From NCBI RefSeq assembly GCF_003854895.1, contig NZ_CP033966.1, forward strand, positions 5,332,001 to 5,396,000: a DNA stretch of 64,000 bases, written 5' to 3'. The notes beneath the pieces were generated by a model. The model had not been told where the DNA came from. It ran no database searches and saw nothing but the letters and a program-made list of their open reading frames with translations. The translations under genes were made by a program, and so were the position numbers. Below are positions 1-8,221 of this stretch, in pieces (within the stretch, counting starts at the first letter, position 1; each line of letters starts with the position of its first letter). Source of the DNA: Pigmentiphaga sp. H8 (GTDB lineage: Bacteria > Pseudomonadota > Gammaproteobacteria > Burkholderiales > Burkholderiaceae_B).

Positions 1-1023
1 TTTTGGATCCCTGGCCAGCAGGCGCGACACTGCCTGCGCCGGCGGCACGCGGTCGAACAGCACCGCGCAGACGGCCTCGGTGATCGGCATCTCGACCCCG
101 CGGCGGCGAGCCAGGTCGCGCACGGCCGGCGCGCAGCGCACGCCCTCGGCCACCTGGGTCATGTCGCCCAGGATCTCGTCCAGCGACCGGCCGCGGCCGA
201 TCTCCAGGCCGACGTGGCGGTTGCGGGACAGGTCCCCGGTGGCGGTCAGGATCAGGTCGCCCAGTCCGGTCAGGCCGGAGAAGGTGTCTGCCTGCGCGCC
301 CAGGGCCACGCCCAGGCGCGTCATCTCGGCCAGGCCGCGGGTGATGAGGGCGGCACGGGCGTTGGCGCCCATGCCCAGGCCATCGCCGATGCCGCAGGCG
401 ATGGCCATGATGTTCTTGACGGCCCCCCCCACCTCGACGCCGACGATGTCCTCGCTGCCGTAGACGCGGATCGCGCCGCCGTGCAGCGCATCGGTGACGC
501 GGCCGCGCAGTTCCGCGCTGGCGCTGGCGATGGTCAGCGCCACCGGCAGGCCCCGCGCCACTTCCTTGGCGAAAGACGGCCCCGACAGGACACCGGTGGA
601 CAGCCCCGCCGCACCGGCGAACGCGGCCTCGGCGATGGCGTGCGGCAGGCGGCCGGTGTCCGCGTCCAGGCCCTTGCAGGTCCAGGCCACCGCCAGGTCG
701 TTCAGGCCGTGGCGGGCCACGCCCGCCGCCACCTCGCGGCAGGCCTGCTCCATGCCGGCCACCGGCACGCCCAGGATCAGCAGCGGGCGCGGGGCGCCGC
801 GCAGGTGCTCGAACAGGTCATCGAGGTCGCTGGTGCAGCGCAGGTCCTGCGGCAGCGCGACCCCGGGCAGGTAGTCGGCGTTCTCGTGGGTATCGGCGAT
901 GCGGCGCGCCAGCTCGGGCCGGCGGGCCCACAGCATGGTGGCATGGCCCCGGGCGCAGGCGGCGGCCAGGGCCGTGCCCCAGCTGCCCGCCCCCAGGACG
1001 GCGACGCGCAGGCCCGGCGCCAT
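1..1023 (-). CDS. gpsA: glycerol-3-phosphate dehydrogenase [NAD(P)+], C-terminus cut by window edge
   Basis: Reduces dihydroxyacetone phosphate to sn-glycerol 3-phosphate in the cytosol, the entry step to phospholipid synthesis. The frame reads 341 codons from ATG at 1023 to the window edge without a stop, so only the last few residues can be missing. The N-terminus carries the dinucleotide-binding glycine motif GAGSWGTA at residues 11-18, and AVKNIMAI later contains the conserved lysine of the family. An in-frame GTG lies three codons upstream, but the ATG gives the usual N-terminus. It lies just downstream of secB with a 23-base gap, a common betaproteobacterial order. Confident assignment. 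Confidence 0.95.
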   Translation of the reverse strand, partial: MAPGLRVAVLGAGSWGTALAAACARGHATMLWARRPELARRIADTHENADYLPGVALPQDLRCTSDLDDLFEHLRGAPRPLLILGVPVAGMEQACREVAAGVARHGLNDLAVAWTCKGLDADTGRLPHAIAEAAFAGAAGLSTGVLSGPSFAKEVARGLPVALTIASASAELRGRVTDALHGGAIRVYGSEDIVGVEVGGAVKNIMAIACGIGDGLGMGANARAALITRGLAEMTRLGVALGAQADTFSGLTGLGDLILTATGDLSRNRHVGLEIGRGRSLDEILGDMTQVAEGVRCAPAVRDLARRRGVEMPITEAVCAVLFDRVPPAQAVSRLLARDPK

Positions 1024-1046
1024 GTCCGCCACGGTGCTGGCGCCGC

Positions 1047-1553
1047 TCAGTGCTTGGTGCCCGGCGGCAGGATCAGGCCGGCGTCGTTGCCGGCCTGGGC
1101 CACCTGCTGCTCGGCGGCGGCCTGGGCCACGCGCTGCTCGTAGATGGCCTGGAAGTTGACCTCGGCCAGGTGCAGCGGGGCCATCGACGCGCGGGTGATG
1201 GCGTCGGCGATGTTGCTGCGCAGGTAGGGGTAGATGATGCCGGGGCAGGCGATGCCCAGGATGGGGTCGAGCTGTTCCAGGGGGATGTTGGCCAGTTCGA
1301 AGATGCCGGACTGCTTGCCTTCGACCAGGTACAGGACCTTGTCGCCGACCTTGGTGGTCACGGTGGCGGTCACGGTCACTTCGAAGACGGTCTCGGCCAG
1401 CGCCTGGGCGCCGACGTCGATGGCGACCTCGACCCCGGGCTGCTCGGTTTCCAGGAAGATCTGGGGCGCGTTGGGCAACTCCAGCGACAGGTCTTTCAGG
1501 TAGACGCGCTGGATGTTGAACACGGGGGCTTGCTGCTCTTGATTGTCGGACAT
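1047..1553 (-). CDS. secB: protein-export chaperone SecB
   Basis: Cytosolic tetrameric chaperone that keeps preproteins unfolded and hands them to SecA for Sec export. The 168-residue product matches the family: an acidic N-terminus (MSDNQEQQAP), the strand-forming segment FNIQRVYLKDLSLELPNAP, and a C-terminal region that would carry the SecA-contacting tail. The open frame extends 48 codons further upstream, but that extension is arginine-rich and unlike SecB, so the start at 1553 is preferred. It sits between grxC and gpsA on the same strand, a conserved neighbourhood. Confidence 0.97.
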   Translation of the reverse strand: MSDNQEQQAPVFNIQRVYLKDLSLELPNAPQIFLETEQPGVEVAIDVGAQALAETVFEVTVTATVTTKVGDKVLYLVEGKQSGIFELANIPLEQLDPILGIACPGIIYPYLRSNIADAITRASMAPLHLAEVNFQAIYEQRVAQAAAEQQVAQAGNDAGLILPPGTKH

Positions 1554-1639
1554 GGGAGAAAGTCTGGAAACGGAAAGCCTGCTGGCTGAACCCGGCCCCC
1601 GGTACGCGCGGGGCCGAAACGTATGCACCAAAAGAACAT

Positions 1640-1658
1640 GCCGGGGACACGCCCCGGC
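1640..1658 (-). terminator. hairpin downstream of grxC
   Basis: An inverted repeat with arms GCCGGGG and CCCCGGC around a 5-base loop lies about 10 bases past the grxC stop. On the minus strand it is followed by a short interrupted T stretch (TTCTTTT). It could terminate or attenuate transcription from the rhodanese-grxC pair before secB. The weak T tract makes this tentative. Confidence 0.45.
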
Positions 1659-1668
1659 CACAACGAAA

Positions 1669-1944
1669 TCAATGGTCCTGCTTCGCCGGGCCGGCAAGCA
1701 GCGGTTGCAGCCCGCCCGCGCGGTCGAGCGCGGCGAGTTCGTCGAAACCGCCCACGTGCGTATCGCCGATGTAGATCTGCGGCACCGTGCGCCGGCCGGT
1801 ACGCTCGATCATCTCGGCCCGGCGCTCGGGCTCGGCGTCGATGCGCACCTTCTCGATCTCCTGCACGCCGCGCTGCTTGAGCAGCATCTCGGCGCGCATG
1901 CAAAAGGGGCAATACCCCGTCGAATACATCAGGACTTTCTGCAT
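1669..1944 (-). CDS. grxC: glutaredoxin 3
   Basis: Small glutathione-dependent thiol-disulfide oxidoreductase of the cytosol. The 91-residue product has the redox-active CPFC motif at residues 12-15 (TGYCPFC), the TVPQIYI cis-proline segment and the GGFDEL glutathione-binding segment, all in the expected places. The start is the ATG at 1944; the frame continues upstream only as a shadow of the rhodanese gene. It follows the rhodanese-like gene by 4 bases, so the two are probably cotranscribed, and secB lies downstream. Confidence 0.95.
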   Translation of the reverse strand: MQKVLMYSTGYCPFCMRAEMLLKQRGVQEIEKVRIDAEPERRAEMIERTGRRTVPQIYIGDTHVGGFDELAALDRAGGLQPLLAGPAKQDH

Positions 1945-1948
1945 GGCG

Positions 1949-2353
1949 CTATCCCTTCGCAATGGGCATGCCCGCCTGCACCCAGCCGGACAGGCCGCCC
2001 GACAGGCTGCTGACTTCGGCGAAGCCCTGGGCCTTGAACTGAGCCACCGCCTTGGCCGCGTCGCGGCCGTTGCTGCCCACCAGGATGAGCGGCTTGTTCT
2101 TGGGCAGGCCGGCCGCCTTCTGCGCCAGGTCGGCCAGCGGCACGCTGCGCGACTGGGCGATGTGGCCAGCCGAGAAGTCGGCCGCCGGGCGCACATCGAC
2201 GAACACCGCCTGGCGCTGGTTCGCCGCGGCCGTGGCCTCGGCCGCGCTCATGGCGCCGCCGGACTGGCCGCCGCGCAGCGATTGCCACAGCAGCAGGCCG
2301 CCCGAGACGAGAGCCAATGCGATCAGGAGAATGTTGTCGAGGATGAATTTCAC
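1949..2353 (-). CDS. membrane-anchored rhodanese-like protein lacking the catalytic cysteine
   Basis: The 134-residue product has one N-terminal membrane segment (about residues 5-20, ILLIALALVSGGLLLW) followed by a single rhodanese-like domain (FVDVRPAADFSAGHI, later LSGGLSGWVQAGMPI), as in the YibN-type proteins found beside grxC and secB. The active-site loop, where rhodaneses have a cysteine after a short hydrophobic strand, reads LILVGSNGRDA with no cysteine. Sulfur transfer by the usual persulfide is therefore unlikely and a structural or binding role is inferred. The start is taken at GTG 2353; the frame is open further upstream but that sequence is intergenic in character. Confidence 0.8.
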   Translation of the reverse strand: MKFILDNILLIALALVSGGLLLWQSLRGGQSGGAMSAAEATAAANQRQAVFVDVRPAADFSAGHIAQSRSVPLADLAQKAAGLPKNKPLILVGSNGRDAAKAVAQFKAQGFAEVSSLSGGLSGWVQAGMPIAKG

Positions 2354-2646
2354 GAGCGGACCCTGGGAAACCTGGTGAGAGGAACACACGTGCCGCCGGC
2401 CGGACAGCCTGGCGTTACGCGCGCTTACGAATTCGCAAAACGGCGGGAAAACCACATGATCCGCCGGTTTTTTGCCATTGCGGCGGCCCGATTCCGGTCC
2501 CACGGCAAAGACAATGCCGCAGGATTATAAAATGTCGGGATAGGCAGCCGTTTTTTCAACGGGCTGCCGTCCGTCCCCGCCGTTTTCCGGGCGGGCAGCC
2601 GAATTGTATTCAACCTTTACGCGCAGCGCCCCTGCGCTCCTGGGAC
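2354..2646. other. divergent intergenic region between rhodanese-like gene and gpmA
   Basis: This 293-base stretch separates two divergent genes. It has an AT-rich patch (ATTATAAAAT near 2524-2533) that could hold a -10 element for gpmA. Two hairpins are visible: one with arms CGGCGG/CCGCCG followed by six T (2441-2473), and one with arms GGCAGCC/GGCTGCC around a T-rich loop (2543-2568). The second would lie in the gpmA leader. No recognised riboswitch was found, and no small gene is convincing here. Confidence 0.5.
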
Positions 2647-3399
2647 ATGGTCAAACTCGTACTGATGCGTCACGGCGAAAGCCAATGGAACCTTGAAAAC
2701 CGCTTCACCGGCTGGACCGACGTCGACCTGACGGACAAAGGCCGCGAAGAGGCCCGCAAGGCGGGCGAACTGCTCAAGCAGGAAGGCTACGATTTCGACC
2801 TCGCCTACACCTCGGTCCTGCGCCGCGCGATCCGCACCCTGTGGATCGCCCTGGACGCCATGGATCACATGTACTTGCCGATCGAGCACAGCTGGCGCCT
2901 GAACGAGCGCCACTACGGCGCCCTGCAGGGCCTGAACAAGGCCGAGACCGCCGCCCGGTTCGGCGAAGAGCAGGTCCTGGTGTGGCGCCGCGCCTACGCC
3001 ATCCCGCCCAATCCCCTGGCGGCCGACGACGAGCGCCATCCGCGCTTCGACCCCCGCTACGCCGGCCTGGCCGCCAGCGAGCTGCCGGCCACCGAGTGCC
3101 TGAAGGACACCGTGGCCCGGGTCGTTCCCTACTGGAACGAAACCATCGCGCCCTCGCTGAAGGCCGGCAAGCGCGTGCTGATCGCCGCCCACGGCAACAG
3201 CCTGCGCGCGCTGATCAAGCACCTGGACGGCATTTCCGACGACGACATCGTGGGCCTGAACATCCCCACGGCCCAGCCGCTGGTCTACGAACTCGACGAC
3301 GACCTCAAGCCCATCCGCCACTACTACCTGGGCAACGCGGACGAGATCGCCGCGGCCATGGCCGCCGTGGCCGCGCAAGGAAAGGCCAAGGCCAAGTGA
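2647..3399 (+). CDS. gpmA: 2,3-bisphosphoglycerate-dependent phosphoglycerate mutase
   Basis: Interconverts 3- and 2-phosphoglycerate in glycolysis and gluconeogenesis. The 250-residue product has the histidine-phosphatase signature LMRHGESQWNLENRFTGW at the N-terminus, with the phosphohistidine in RHG, the NERHYGALQGLNK segment, and the second active-site histidine in AAHGNSLRALIKHL. Length is that of the dPGM family. It starts a rightward run of overlapping genes: the next gene begins at a GTG that overlaps this stop codon. Start at ATG 2647. Confidence 0.97.
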   Translation: MVKLVLMRHGESQWNLENRFTGWTDVDLTDKGREEARKAGELLKQEGYDFDLAYTSVLRRAIRTLWIALDAMDHMYLPIEHSWRLNERHYGALQGLNKAETAARFGEEQVLVWRRAYAIPPNPLAADDERHPRFDPRYAGLAASELPATECLKDTVARVVPYWNETIAPSLKAGKRVLIAAHGNSLRALIKHLDGISDDDIVGLNIPTAQPLVYELDDDLKPIRHYYLGNADEIAAAMAAVAAQGKAKAK

Positions 3400-4754
3400 A
3401 ACGGCTCGCGGCGATACTGCTGATCGCGCTGTCCGCGGCGTCGGGCTGGCCGCTTGCCGCGGCCGCCGCCGACGCGGGCAAGGCGTCCTCCGACCCGGCC
3501 GCCGTGGCGCGCGAGCGCGAAGCCCTGCGCAAGCGGCTGGAGGCGCTCAAGAAGGACATCGCCGAGGGCGAGGAAGAACACGCCGACGCCGCCGACGCCT
3601 TGAAGGAGTCGGAACAGACCATCTCCAAGGTCAACCGCCGGCTGGTCGAGCTGAGCAACGCCCAGCGCCGCGCCAACGCCGAGCTGGAGCGCCAGAAGCA
3701 GGCCATCGCCGAGAAGGAAAAGAACCTGGCCCAGCGCCAGGCGCACCTGGCCGACCTGCTACGCCGTCAGTACGCGGTGGGCGGGCTCACGCCCTGGGGC
3801 GCGCTGCTGTCGGGCGACGACCCGCAGCGGCTCAACCGCAATCTGGCCTACCTGGGCTACATCGCCCAGGCCCGGGCCACCACCGTGACCGAACTGCAGG
3901 GCGAGCTGGACGAGCTGGCCCAGTTGCGCGCCCAGGCCGACACCAAGCGCGGCGAGCTCGAACAACTGGCTTCCGAGGAAAACAACCAGCGCCAGGAACT
4001 GCTCAAGCAGTCCGACCAGCGCCGCAAGGTACTGGCCGACATCTCGTCCAAGCTGAGCAGCCAGCGCCGCCAGGCCGCCAGCCTGGCGCGCGACGAGCGG
4101 CGCCTGTCGCGCGTGATCGAGGACCTGACCCGCATGCTGGCCAAACGCGCCGAGGAAGCCCGCCGCAAGGCCGAGCAGGCGCGCAAGGCGGAACTCGCCC
4201 GCCGGGCCGAGGAGGCCGCCAGGCGCGCCGCCGCCCAGCGCGCCGCCGAACAGGCCGCGCGCGAAGCGGGCAAGCCTCCCCCGCCGCCGCCACCCGAGCC
4301 GCCGCCGGAGCGGGCCGTCGCACGCAACGACACCCTGCCCGACGCCTCGCTGTCCGGCCAGTTCGAAAAGCTGCGCGGCCGCCTGCGCCTGCCCGTGCGG
4401 GGCGACATCGTCGGCCGCTTCGGCGCCGCCCGCGGCGAGGGCGGCACCTGGAAGGGCGTCTTCATCCGCGCCAGCGAAGGCACCGAGGTGCGGGCCGTGG
4501 CAGCCGGCAAGGTGGTCTTCGCGGACTGGCTGCGGGGCTTCGGCAACCTCCTGATCATCGACCACGGCAGCCAGTACCTGTCGATTTACGGCAACAACCA
4601 GTCGGTGCTTCGCCACGTCGGCGACGACGTCAAGAGCGGCGACATCGTGGCCAACGTGGGCGCCACCGGAGGACAGGCAGAATCGGGCCTATACTTTGAA
4701 CTGCGGCACAAAGGCGCGCCGTTCGACCCGCTGCGGTGGGCCTCGTTGCGCTGA
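3396..4754 (+). CDS. envC: EnvC-like murein hydrolase activator (coiled coil plus degenerate LytM domain)
   Basis: Predicted periplasmic activator of the N-acetylmuramoyl-L-alanine amidases that split the septum at division. The 452-residue product has a signal peptide (RLAAILLIALSAASGWPLAAAAA), a long coiled coil of Ala, Glu, Lys and Arg (roughly residues 30-300), a proline-rich hinge and a C-terminal LytM fold. The LytM domain lacks the zinc ligands of active endopeptidases: the expected HxGxD is replaced around GTWKGVF and the HxH by YFELRH, as in EnvC. The GTG start at 3396 overlaps the gpmA stop, implying coupling. A much longer frame upstream is a gpmA shadow. Confidence 0.88.
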   Translation: MKRLAAILLIALSAASGWPLAAAAADAGKASSDPAAVAREREALRKRLEALKKDIAEGEEEHADAADALKESEQTISKVNRRLVELSNAQRRANAELERQKQAIAEKEKNLAQRQAHLADLLRRQYAVGGLTPWGALLSGDDPQRLNRNLAYLGYIAQARATTVTELQGELDELAQLRAQADTKRGELEQLASEENNQRQELLKQSDQRRKVLADISSKLSSQRRQAASLARDERRLSRVIEDLTRMLAKRAEEARRKAEQARKAELARRAEEAARRAAAQRAAEQAAREAGKPPPPPPPEPPPERAVARNDTLPDASLSGQFEKLRGRLRLPVRGDIVGRFGAARGEGGTWKGVFIRASEGTEVRAVAAGKVVFADWLRGFGNLLIIDHGSQYLSIYGNNQSVLRHVGDDVKSGDIVANVGATGGQAESGLYFELRHKGAPFDPLRWASLR

Positions 4755-4888
4755 CCCCCCTACCCGGATATCCTGATTGCACGCGCATTTGCGCGCCTTC
4801 CCCAGCACATTCAACCTATCGACGAGAACCCGCGAGGCCCCTGGGATGTCAAACGTTGGACGTCCCCAACCGGGGCCCGGAGGAATAC

Positions 4889-6403
4889 ATGGGCAGCAAG
4901 AGTAAAGTTCGCAGTATCGGCCTGGTCAGCTTGGGCGTGGTCGCCGGCGTCCTGGTCAGCCTGGGCATCACCGCCGTGGCCCAACGGGAAACCCGCGGCC
5001 CCTTGCCGCTGGAAGAACTCCGGCAGTTCTCGAATGTCTTCGCCACCATCAAGAACAACTACGTCGAGCCGGTCGAGGACAAGAAGCTGATCGACGGCGC
5101 CATCGCCGGCATGCTGTCCGACCTCGACCCCCACTCGGCCTACCTGGACGCCGATGCCTACCGCGAAATGCAGACCGCCACGCAAGGCGAGTTCGGCGGC
5201 CTGGGCATCGAGGTCGGCACCGAGGACGGCTTCGTCAAGGTCATCTCGCCCATCGAGGACACCCCCGCCGCGCGCGCGGGCGTCAAGGCGGGCGACCTCA
5301 TCATCAAGATCGACGACAAGTCCACCAAGGGCCTGCTGCTGAACGACGCGGTCAAGCTGATGCGCGGCAAGCCCAAGACCTCGATCACCCTGACGCTGGT
5401 GCGCAAGAACGAGGCGCAGCCCATCGTCGTCAAGATCGAGCGCGACATCATCAAGGTCCAGAGCGTGCGCAGCAAGACGCTGGACGGCAATACCGCCTAC
5501 GTGCGGATCGCCCAGTTCCAGGAACAGACGGGCGCCGACCTCGCCACGCACCTCGAACGCCTGGGCAAGAGCGGCGTGCCGAAGGCGCTGGTGCTGGATC
5601 TGCGCAACGACCCGGGCGGCCTGCTGCACAGCGCGATCGCGGTCTCGGCCGCCTTCCTGCCGCAGAACACCCTGGTGGTCTCCACCGACGGCCGCACCGC
5701 CGACGCCAAGCGCAAGTACCAGACCAACCCGGCCGACTACCTGCGCAGCAGCGACGACTACATCAAGCGCCTGCCGGCCTGGACCAAGACCGTGCCCATG
5801 GTGGTGCTGGTGAACGCCGGCTCGGCCTCGGCCTCGGAAATCGTGGCCGGCGCGCTGCAGGACCAGAAGCGCGCGCGGGTGCTGGGCGCCCAGACCTTCG
5901 GCAAGGGCTCGGTGCAGGTCATCCTGCCGATTTCGCGCGATTCGGCCATCAAGCTGACCACCTCGCGCTACTACACGCCCAACGGACGCTCCATCCAGGC
6001 CAAGGGCATCGTGCCCGACTACCCGGTCACCGATACGCCCGAGGGCGATCTGTACGAGCGGCCGCGCGAAGCCGACCTGGCCAAGCACCTGCTGAACGAC
6101 AAGGATCCCAACGGCGAGATCAAGTCGGCGGCGCAGGATCCGGCCAAGGCCGCCGAGCGCAAGGCCATCAAGCCGATCGAATTCGGCAGCGCCGACGATT
6201 TCCAGCTCGCGCAGGCGATGAACCTGCTGGCCGGCAAGCCGGTGCAACTGGCCAAGGCGGAAGACGTGGCCAAGGCCGCCGCCGAACTGGCCGAGCGCAA
6301 CAAGACCCCCGCCGAAAAGGCCAAGGACGCCACGAAGGACGAGAAGCCCGCCGCGCCCGTCCCCGCGCCGCCCGAGCAACCCGTTCCCGCGCCGGCCAAG
6401 TGA
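4889..6403 (+). CDS. ctpA: S41 family carboxyl-terminal processing protease
   Basis: Periplasmic serine protease that trims C-termini of envelope proteins, often with murein hydrolase regulators as partners or substrates. The 504-residue product has an N-terminal membrane/signal segment (IGLVSLGVVAGVLVSLGI), a PDZ domain (about residues 90-175, GGLGIEV to ITLTLVR), and the peptidase core. The catalytic serine lies in NAGSASASEIVAG and the general-base lysine in QTFGKGSVQ. The C-terminus is a Lys/Ala/Pro tail. The ATG at 4889 has a clear GGAGG site upstream; the 51-codon upstream extension is rejected. It follows the EnvC-like gene, a conserved pairing. Confidence 0.93.
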   Translation: MGSKSKVRSIGLVSLGVVAGVLVSLGITAVAQRETRGPLPLEELRQFSNVFATIKNNYVEPVEDKKLIDGAIAGMLSDLDPHSAYLDADAYREMQTATQGEFGGLGIEVGTEDGFVKVISPIEDTPAARAGVKAGDLIIKIDDKSTKGLLLNDAVKLMRGKPKTSITLTLVRKNEAQPIVVKIERDIIKVQSVRSKTLDGNTAYVRIAQFQEQTGADLATHLERLGKSGVPKALVLDLRNDPGGLLHSAIAVSAAFLPQNTLVVSTDGRTADAKRKYQTNPADYLRSSDDYIKRLPAWTKTVPMVVLVNAGSASASEIVAGALQDQKRARVLGAQTFGKGSVQVILPISRDSAIKLTTSRYYTPNGRSIQAKGIVPDYPVTDTPEGDLYERPREADLAKHLLNDKDPNGEIKSAAQDPAKAAERKAIKPIEFGSADDFQLAQAMNLLAGKPVQLAKAEDVAKAAAELAERNKTPAEKAKDATKDEKPAAPVPAPPEQPVPAPAK

Positions 6404-7164
6404 ACGACGAGCAGCTACTGCGCTATTCGCGGCATGTGCTGCTGGACGAAATCGGCATCGAAGGGCAGCAGCGCCTCCTGGAGGCGCGTGCCCTGATCGT
6501 CGGGGCGGGCGGCCTGGGGTCGCCCGCCGCCTTCTACCTGGCCTCGGCGGGCGTGGGCAATCTGGTGCTGGCCGACGACGACACCGTCGACCTGACCAAC
6601 CTGCAACGCCAGATCCTGCACACCACCGACCGCGTGGGCCGCTACAAGGCGGAGTCCGGCAAGCAGACGCTGGCCGCCATCAACCCCGAGGTCGCCGTCC
6701 ACGCCCTGACCCAGCGGCTGATGGACGAGGCGCTTGACGCCCAGGTGGCCGCCGTCGACATCGTGCTGGACTGCACCGACAACTTCGCGACCCGCCACGC
6801 CATCAACCGCGCCTGTGTCCGGCACCGCAAGCCGCTGGTATCGGGCGCGGCCATCCGGTTCGACGGCCAGGTCGGCGTGTTCGACCTGCGGCGGGACGAC
6901 GCGCCGTGCTATCACTGCCTGTTTCCCGATGGCGAGGACGTGGACGAAGTCAATTGCGCCACCATGGGCGTATTCGCGCCGCTGGTGGGCATCGTCGGCT
7001 CGACCGAGGCGGCCGAGGCGATCAAGCTGGTGGCGGGCATCGGCACCAGCCTGTCGGGGCGCCTGCTGATGCTGGACGCGCTGGCGATGAAGTGGCACGA
7101 AGTGCGGGTGGGCCGGGACGCGGGCTGCCCGGTATGCGGCCAGCGTCCCGGGAGGTCCCCATGA
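6400..7164 (+). CDS. moeB: HesA/MoeB/ThiF family adenylyltransferase, likely molybdopterin-synthase adenylyltransferase
   Basis: Activates the C-terminal glycine of a ubiquitin-like sulfur carrier (MoaD or ThiS) by adenylation. The 254-residue product has the ATP-binding GAGGLGSP near residues 32-39, the DCTDNFATR segment, a candidate catalytic cysteine in NCATMGVFAPLVG, and two zinc-binding CxxC pairs (CYHC and CPVC). There is no rhodanese domain, so it is the short form. GTG 6400 overlaps the ctpA stop. MoeB and ThiF cannot be told apart with certainty from sequence alone; moeB is the usual annotation in this neighbourhood. Confidence 0.88.
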   Translation: MNDEQLLRYSRHVLLDEIGIEGQQRLLEARALIVGAGGLGSPAAFYLASAGVGNLVLADDDTVDLTNLQRQILHTTDRVGRYKAESGKQTLAAINPEVAVHALTQRLMDEALDAQVAAVDIVLDCTDNFATRHAINRACVRHRKPLVSGAAIRFDGQVGVFDLRRDDAPCYHCLFPDGEDVDEVNCATMGVFAPLVGIVGSTEAAEAIKLVAGIGTSLSGRLLMLDALAMKWHEVRVGRDAGCPVCGQRPGRSP

Positions 7165-7556
7165 AAATCAAGCACATCGCGCTGGTCGTCCCCGATCTCG
7201 AGGCCGCCGCCACCTTCTACGAAACCGCCTTCGACATGAAGCGCGTCGGGCGCGACGACCTGGAAATGGGCTCGGGCATCTACCTGTCGGACGGCAGCAC
7301 CAACCTGGCGCTGCTGCAGTACAAGGAAGGCCATCCGCTGGCGCCGTCCAGCGGTTTTGCCGGCGTGCACCACTTCGGCTTCCAGGTCGACGACCTGGCC
7401 GAGGCCGAGCGCCGGATCGAGGCTGCGGGCGGCAAGTTCTTCTTTTCGCTTGGCAACGATCCGGAAAAGAAGAACTTCGAGAAGAAGTTCAAGGACCCCT
7501 TCGGCGTGGTGTTCGACATCTCGAAAAGCGGCTGGGAAGGCACCAGCCGCGACTGA
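7161..7556 (+). CDS. VOC (glyoxalase/bleomycin-resistance fold) protein
   Basis: A 131-residue single VOC domain of unknown substrate. Typical repeats are visible: IKHIALVVPDLEAAATFYE at the start and GVHHFGFQVDDLAEAERRI in the second half, giving candidate metal ligands His (HIAL), His (HHFGF) and Glu. The C-terminal DPFGVVFDI is also standard for the fold. The ATG at 7161 overlaps the moeB stop (ATGA), and a GGAGG site lies just upstream inside moeB, so it is the last gene of the run. It converges with slmA. Glyoxalase I, epimerase or dioxygenase roles are all possible. Confidence 0.8.
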   Translation: MKIKHIALVVPDLEAAATFYETAFDMKRVGRDDLEMGSGIYLSDGSTNLALLQYKEGHPLAPSSGFAGVHHFGFQVDDLAEAERRIEAAGGKFFFSLGNDPEKKNFEKKFKDPFGVVFDISKSGWEGTSRD

Positions 7557-7573
7557 CCGCCGGGCAGCGGCGA

Positions 7574-8152
7574 TCAGGCCAGCATGATCTGGATCTGCAC
7601 GTCCAGGAACTCCGACGGCGACTTCTTCCAGCCGCTCTTGGCATAGCGCTGCCAGCGCCCCAGGATGAAATGCAGGATCAGGCTGGCGCGCGCGTGGATG
7701 TCGTCGGTGGGAGGCAGCTCGTTCAAGGCCAGCGCGTTGCGCAGGCACTGCCGCAGCGAGGCCTCGATGCGGTCCAGGAACTGGTTCATGCGTTCCTGCA
7801 GCCGCTCGTCCTCGGACACCAGCGCATCGCCGATCAGCACCCGCGTCATGCCCTTGTTGCGCTCGGCGAAGGTCAGCAGCATCAGGATCGCCTTGCGCGC
7901 CTGGGCGAGGCCGCTGGTCTCGGATTCGGAAATGACGTTGAACAGGCCGAACACCGAGGTCTCGATGAACTCGATCAGGCCCTCGAACATCTGGGCCTTG
8001 CTGGCGAAATGCCGGTACAGCGCGGCTTCGGAAACCTGGAGACGCGCGGCCAGCGCCGCGGTGGTGATGCGTTCGCCCTTGGGGTGCTCGAGCATCTCGG
8101 CCAGCATCTGAAGGATCTGGGTCTTGCGCTCGCCCGTCTTGCTAGAGGCCAT
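7574..8152 (-). CDS. slmA: nucleoid occlusion factor SlmA (TetR family)
   Basis: DNA-bound inhibitor of FtsZ assembly that stops septa forming over the nucleoid. The 192-residue product has a TetR-type helix-turn-helix (TTAALAARLQVSEAALYRHF, about residues 30-50) and the SlmA-like C-terminal body (SVFGLFNVISE, LILHFILGRWQRYAKSGWKK). It lies beside a pyrimidine-nucleotidase-like HAD gene and argB; slmA next to argB-region genes is common in betaproteobacteria. As a TetR protein it could be mistaken for an ordinary regulator, but full-length similarity favours SlmA. Confidence 0.88.
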   Translation of the reverse strand: MASSKTGERKTQILQMLAEMLEHPKGERITTAALAARLQVSEAALYRHFASKAQMFEGLIEFIETSVFGLFNVISESETSGLAQARKAILMLLTFAERNKGMTRVLIGDALVSEDERLQERMNQFLDRIEASLRQCLRNALALNELPPTDDIHARASLILHFILGRWQRYAKSGWKKSPSEFLDVQIQIMLA

Positions 8153-8221
8153 GTCGCGGTGGGTTTCCGTGCAAAGGAGGAAAAATCGCCCGCTTCGAAG
8201 AGCCGACTCCAGCGGAAACGG

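Noticed and set aside
4811..6379. 522-codon antisense frame over ctpA.
   Set aside because: High-GC shadow: Val/Gly/Asp-rich product with no motifs, while ctpA has a complete catalytic set.
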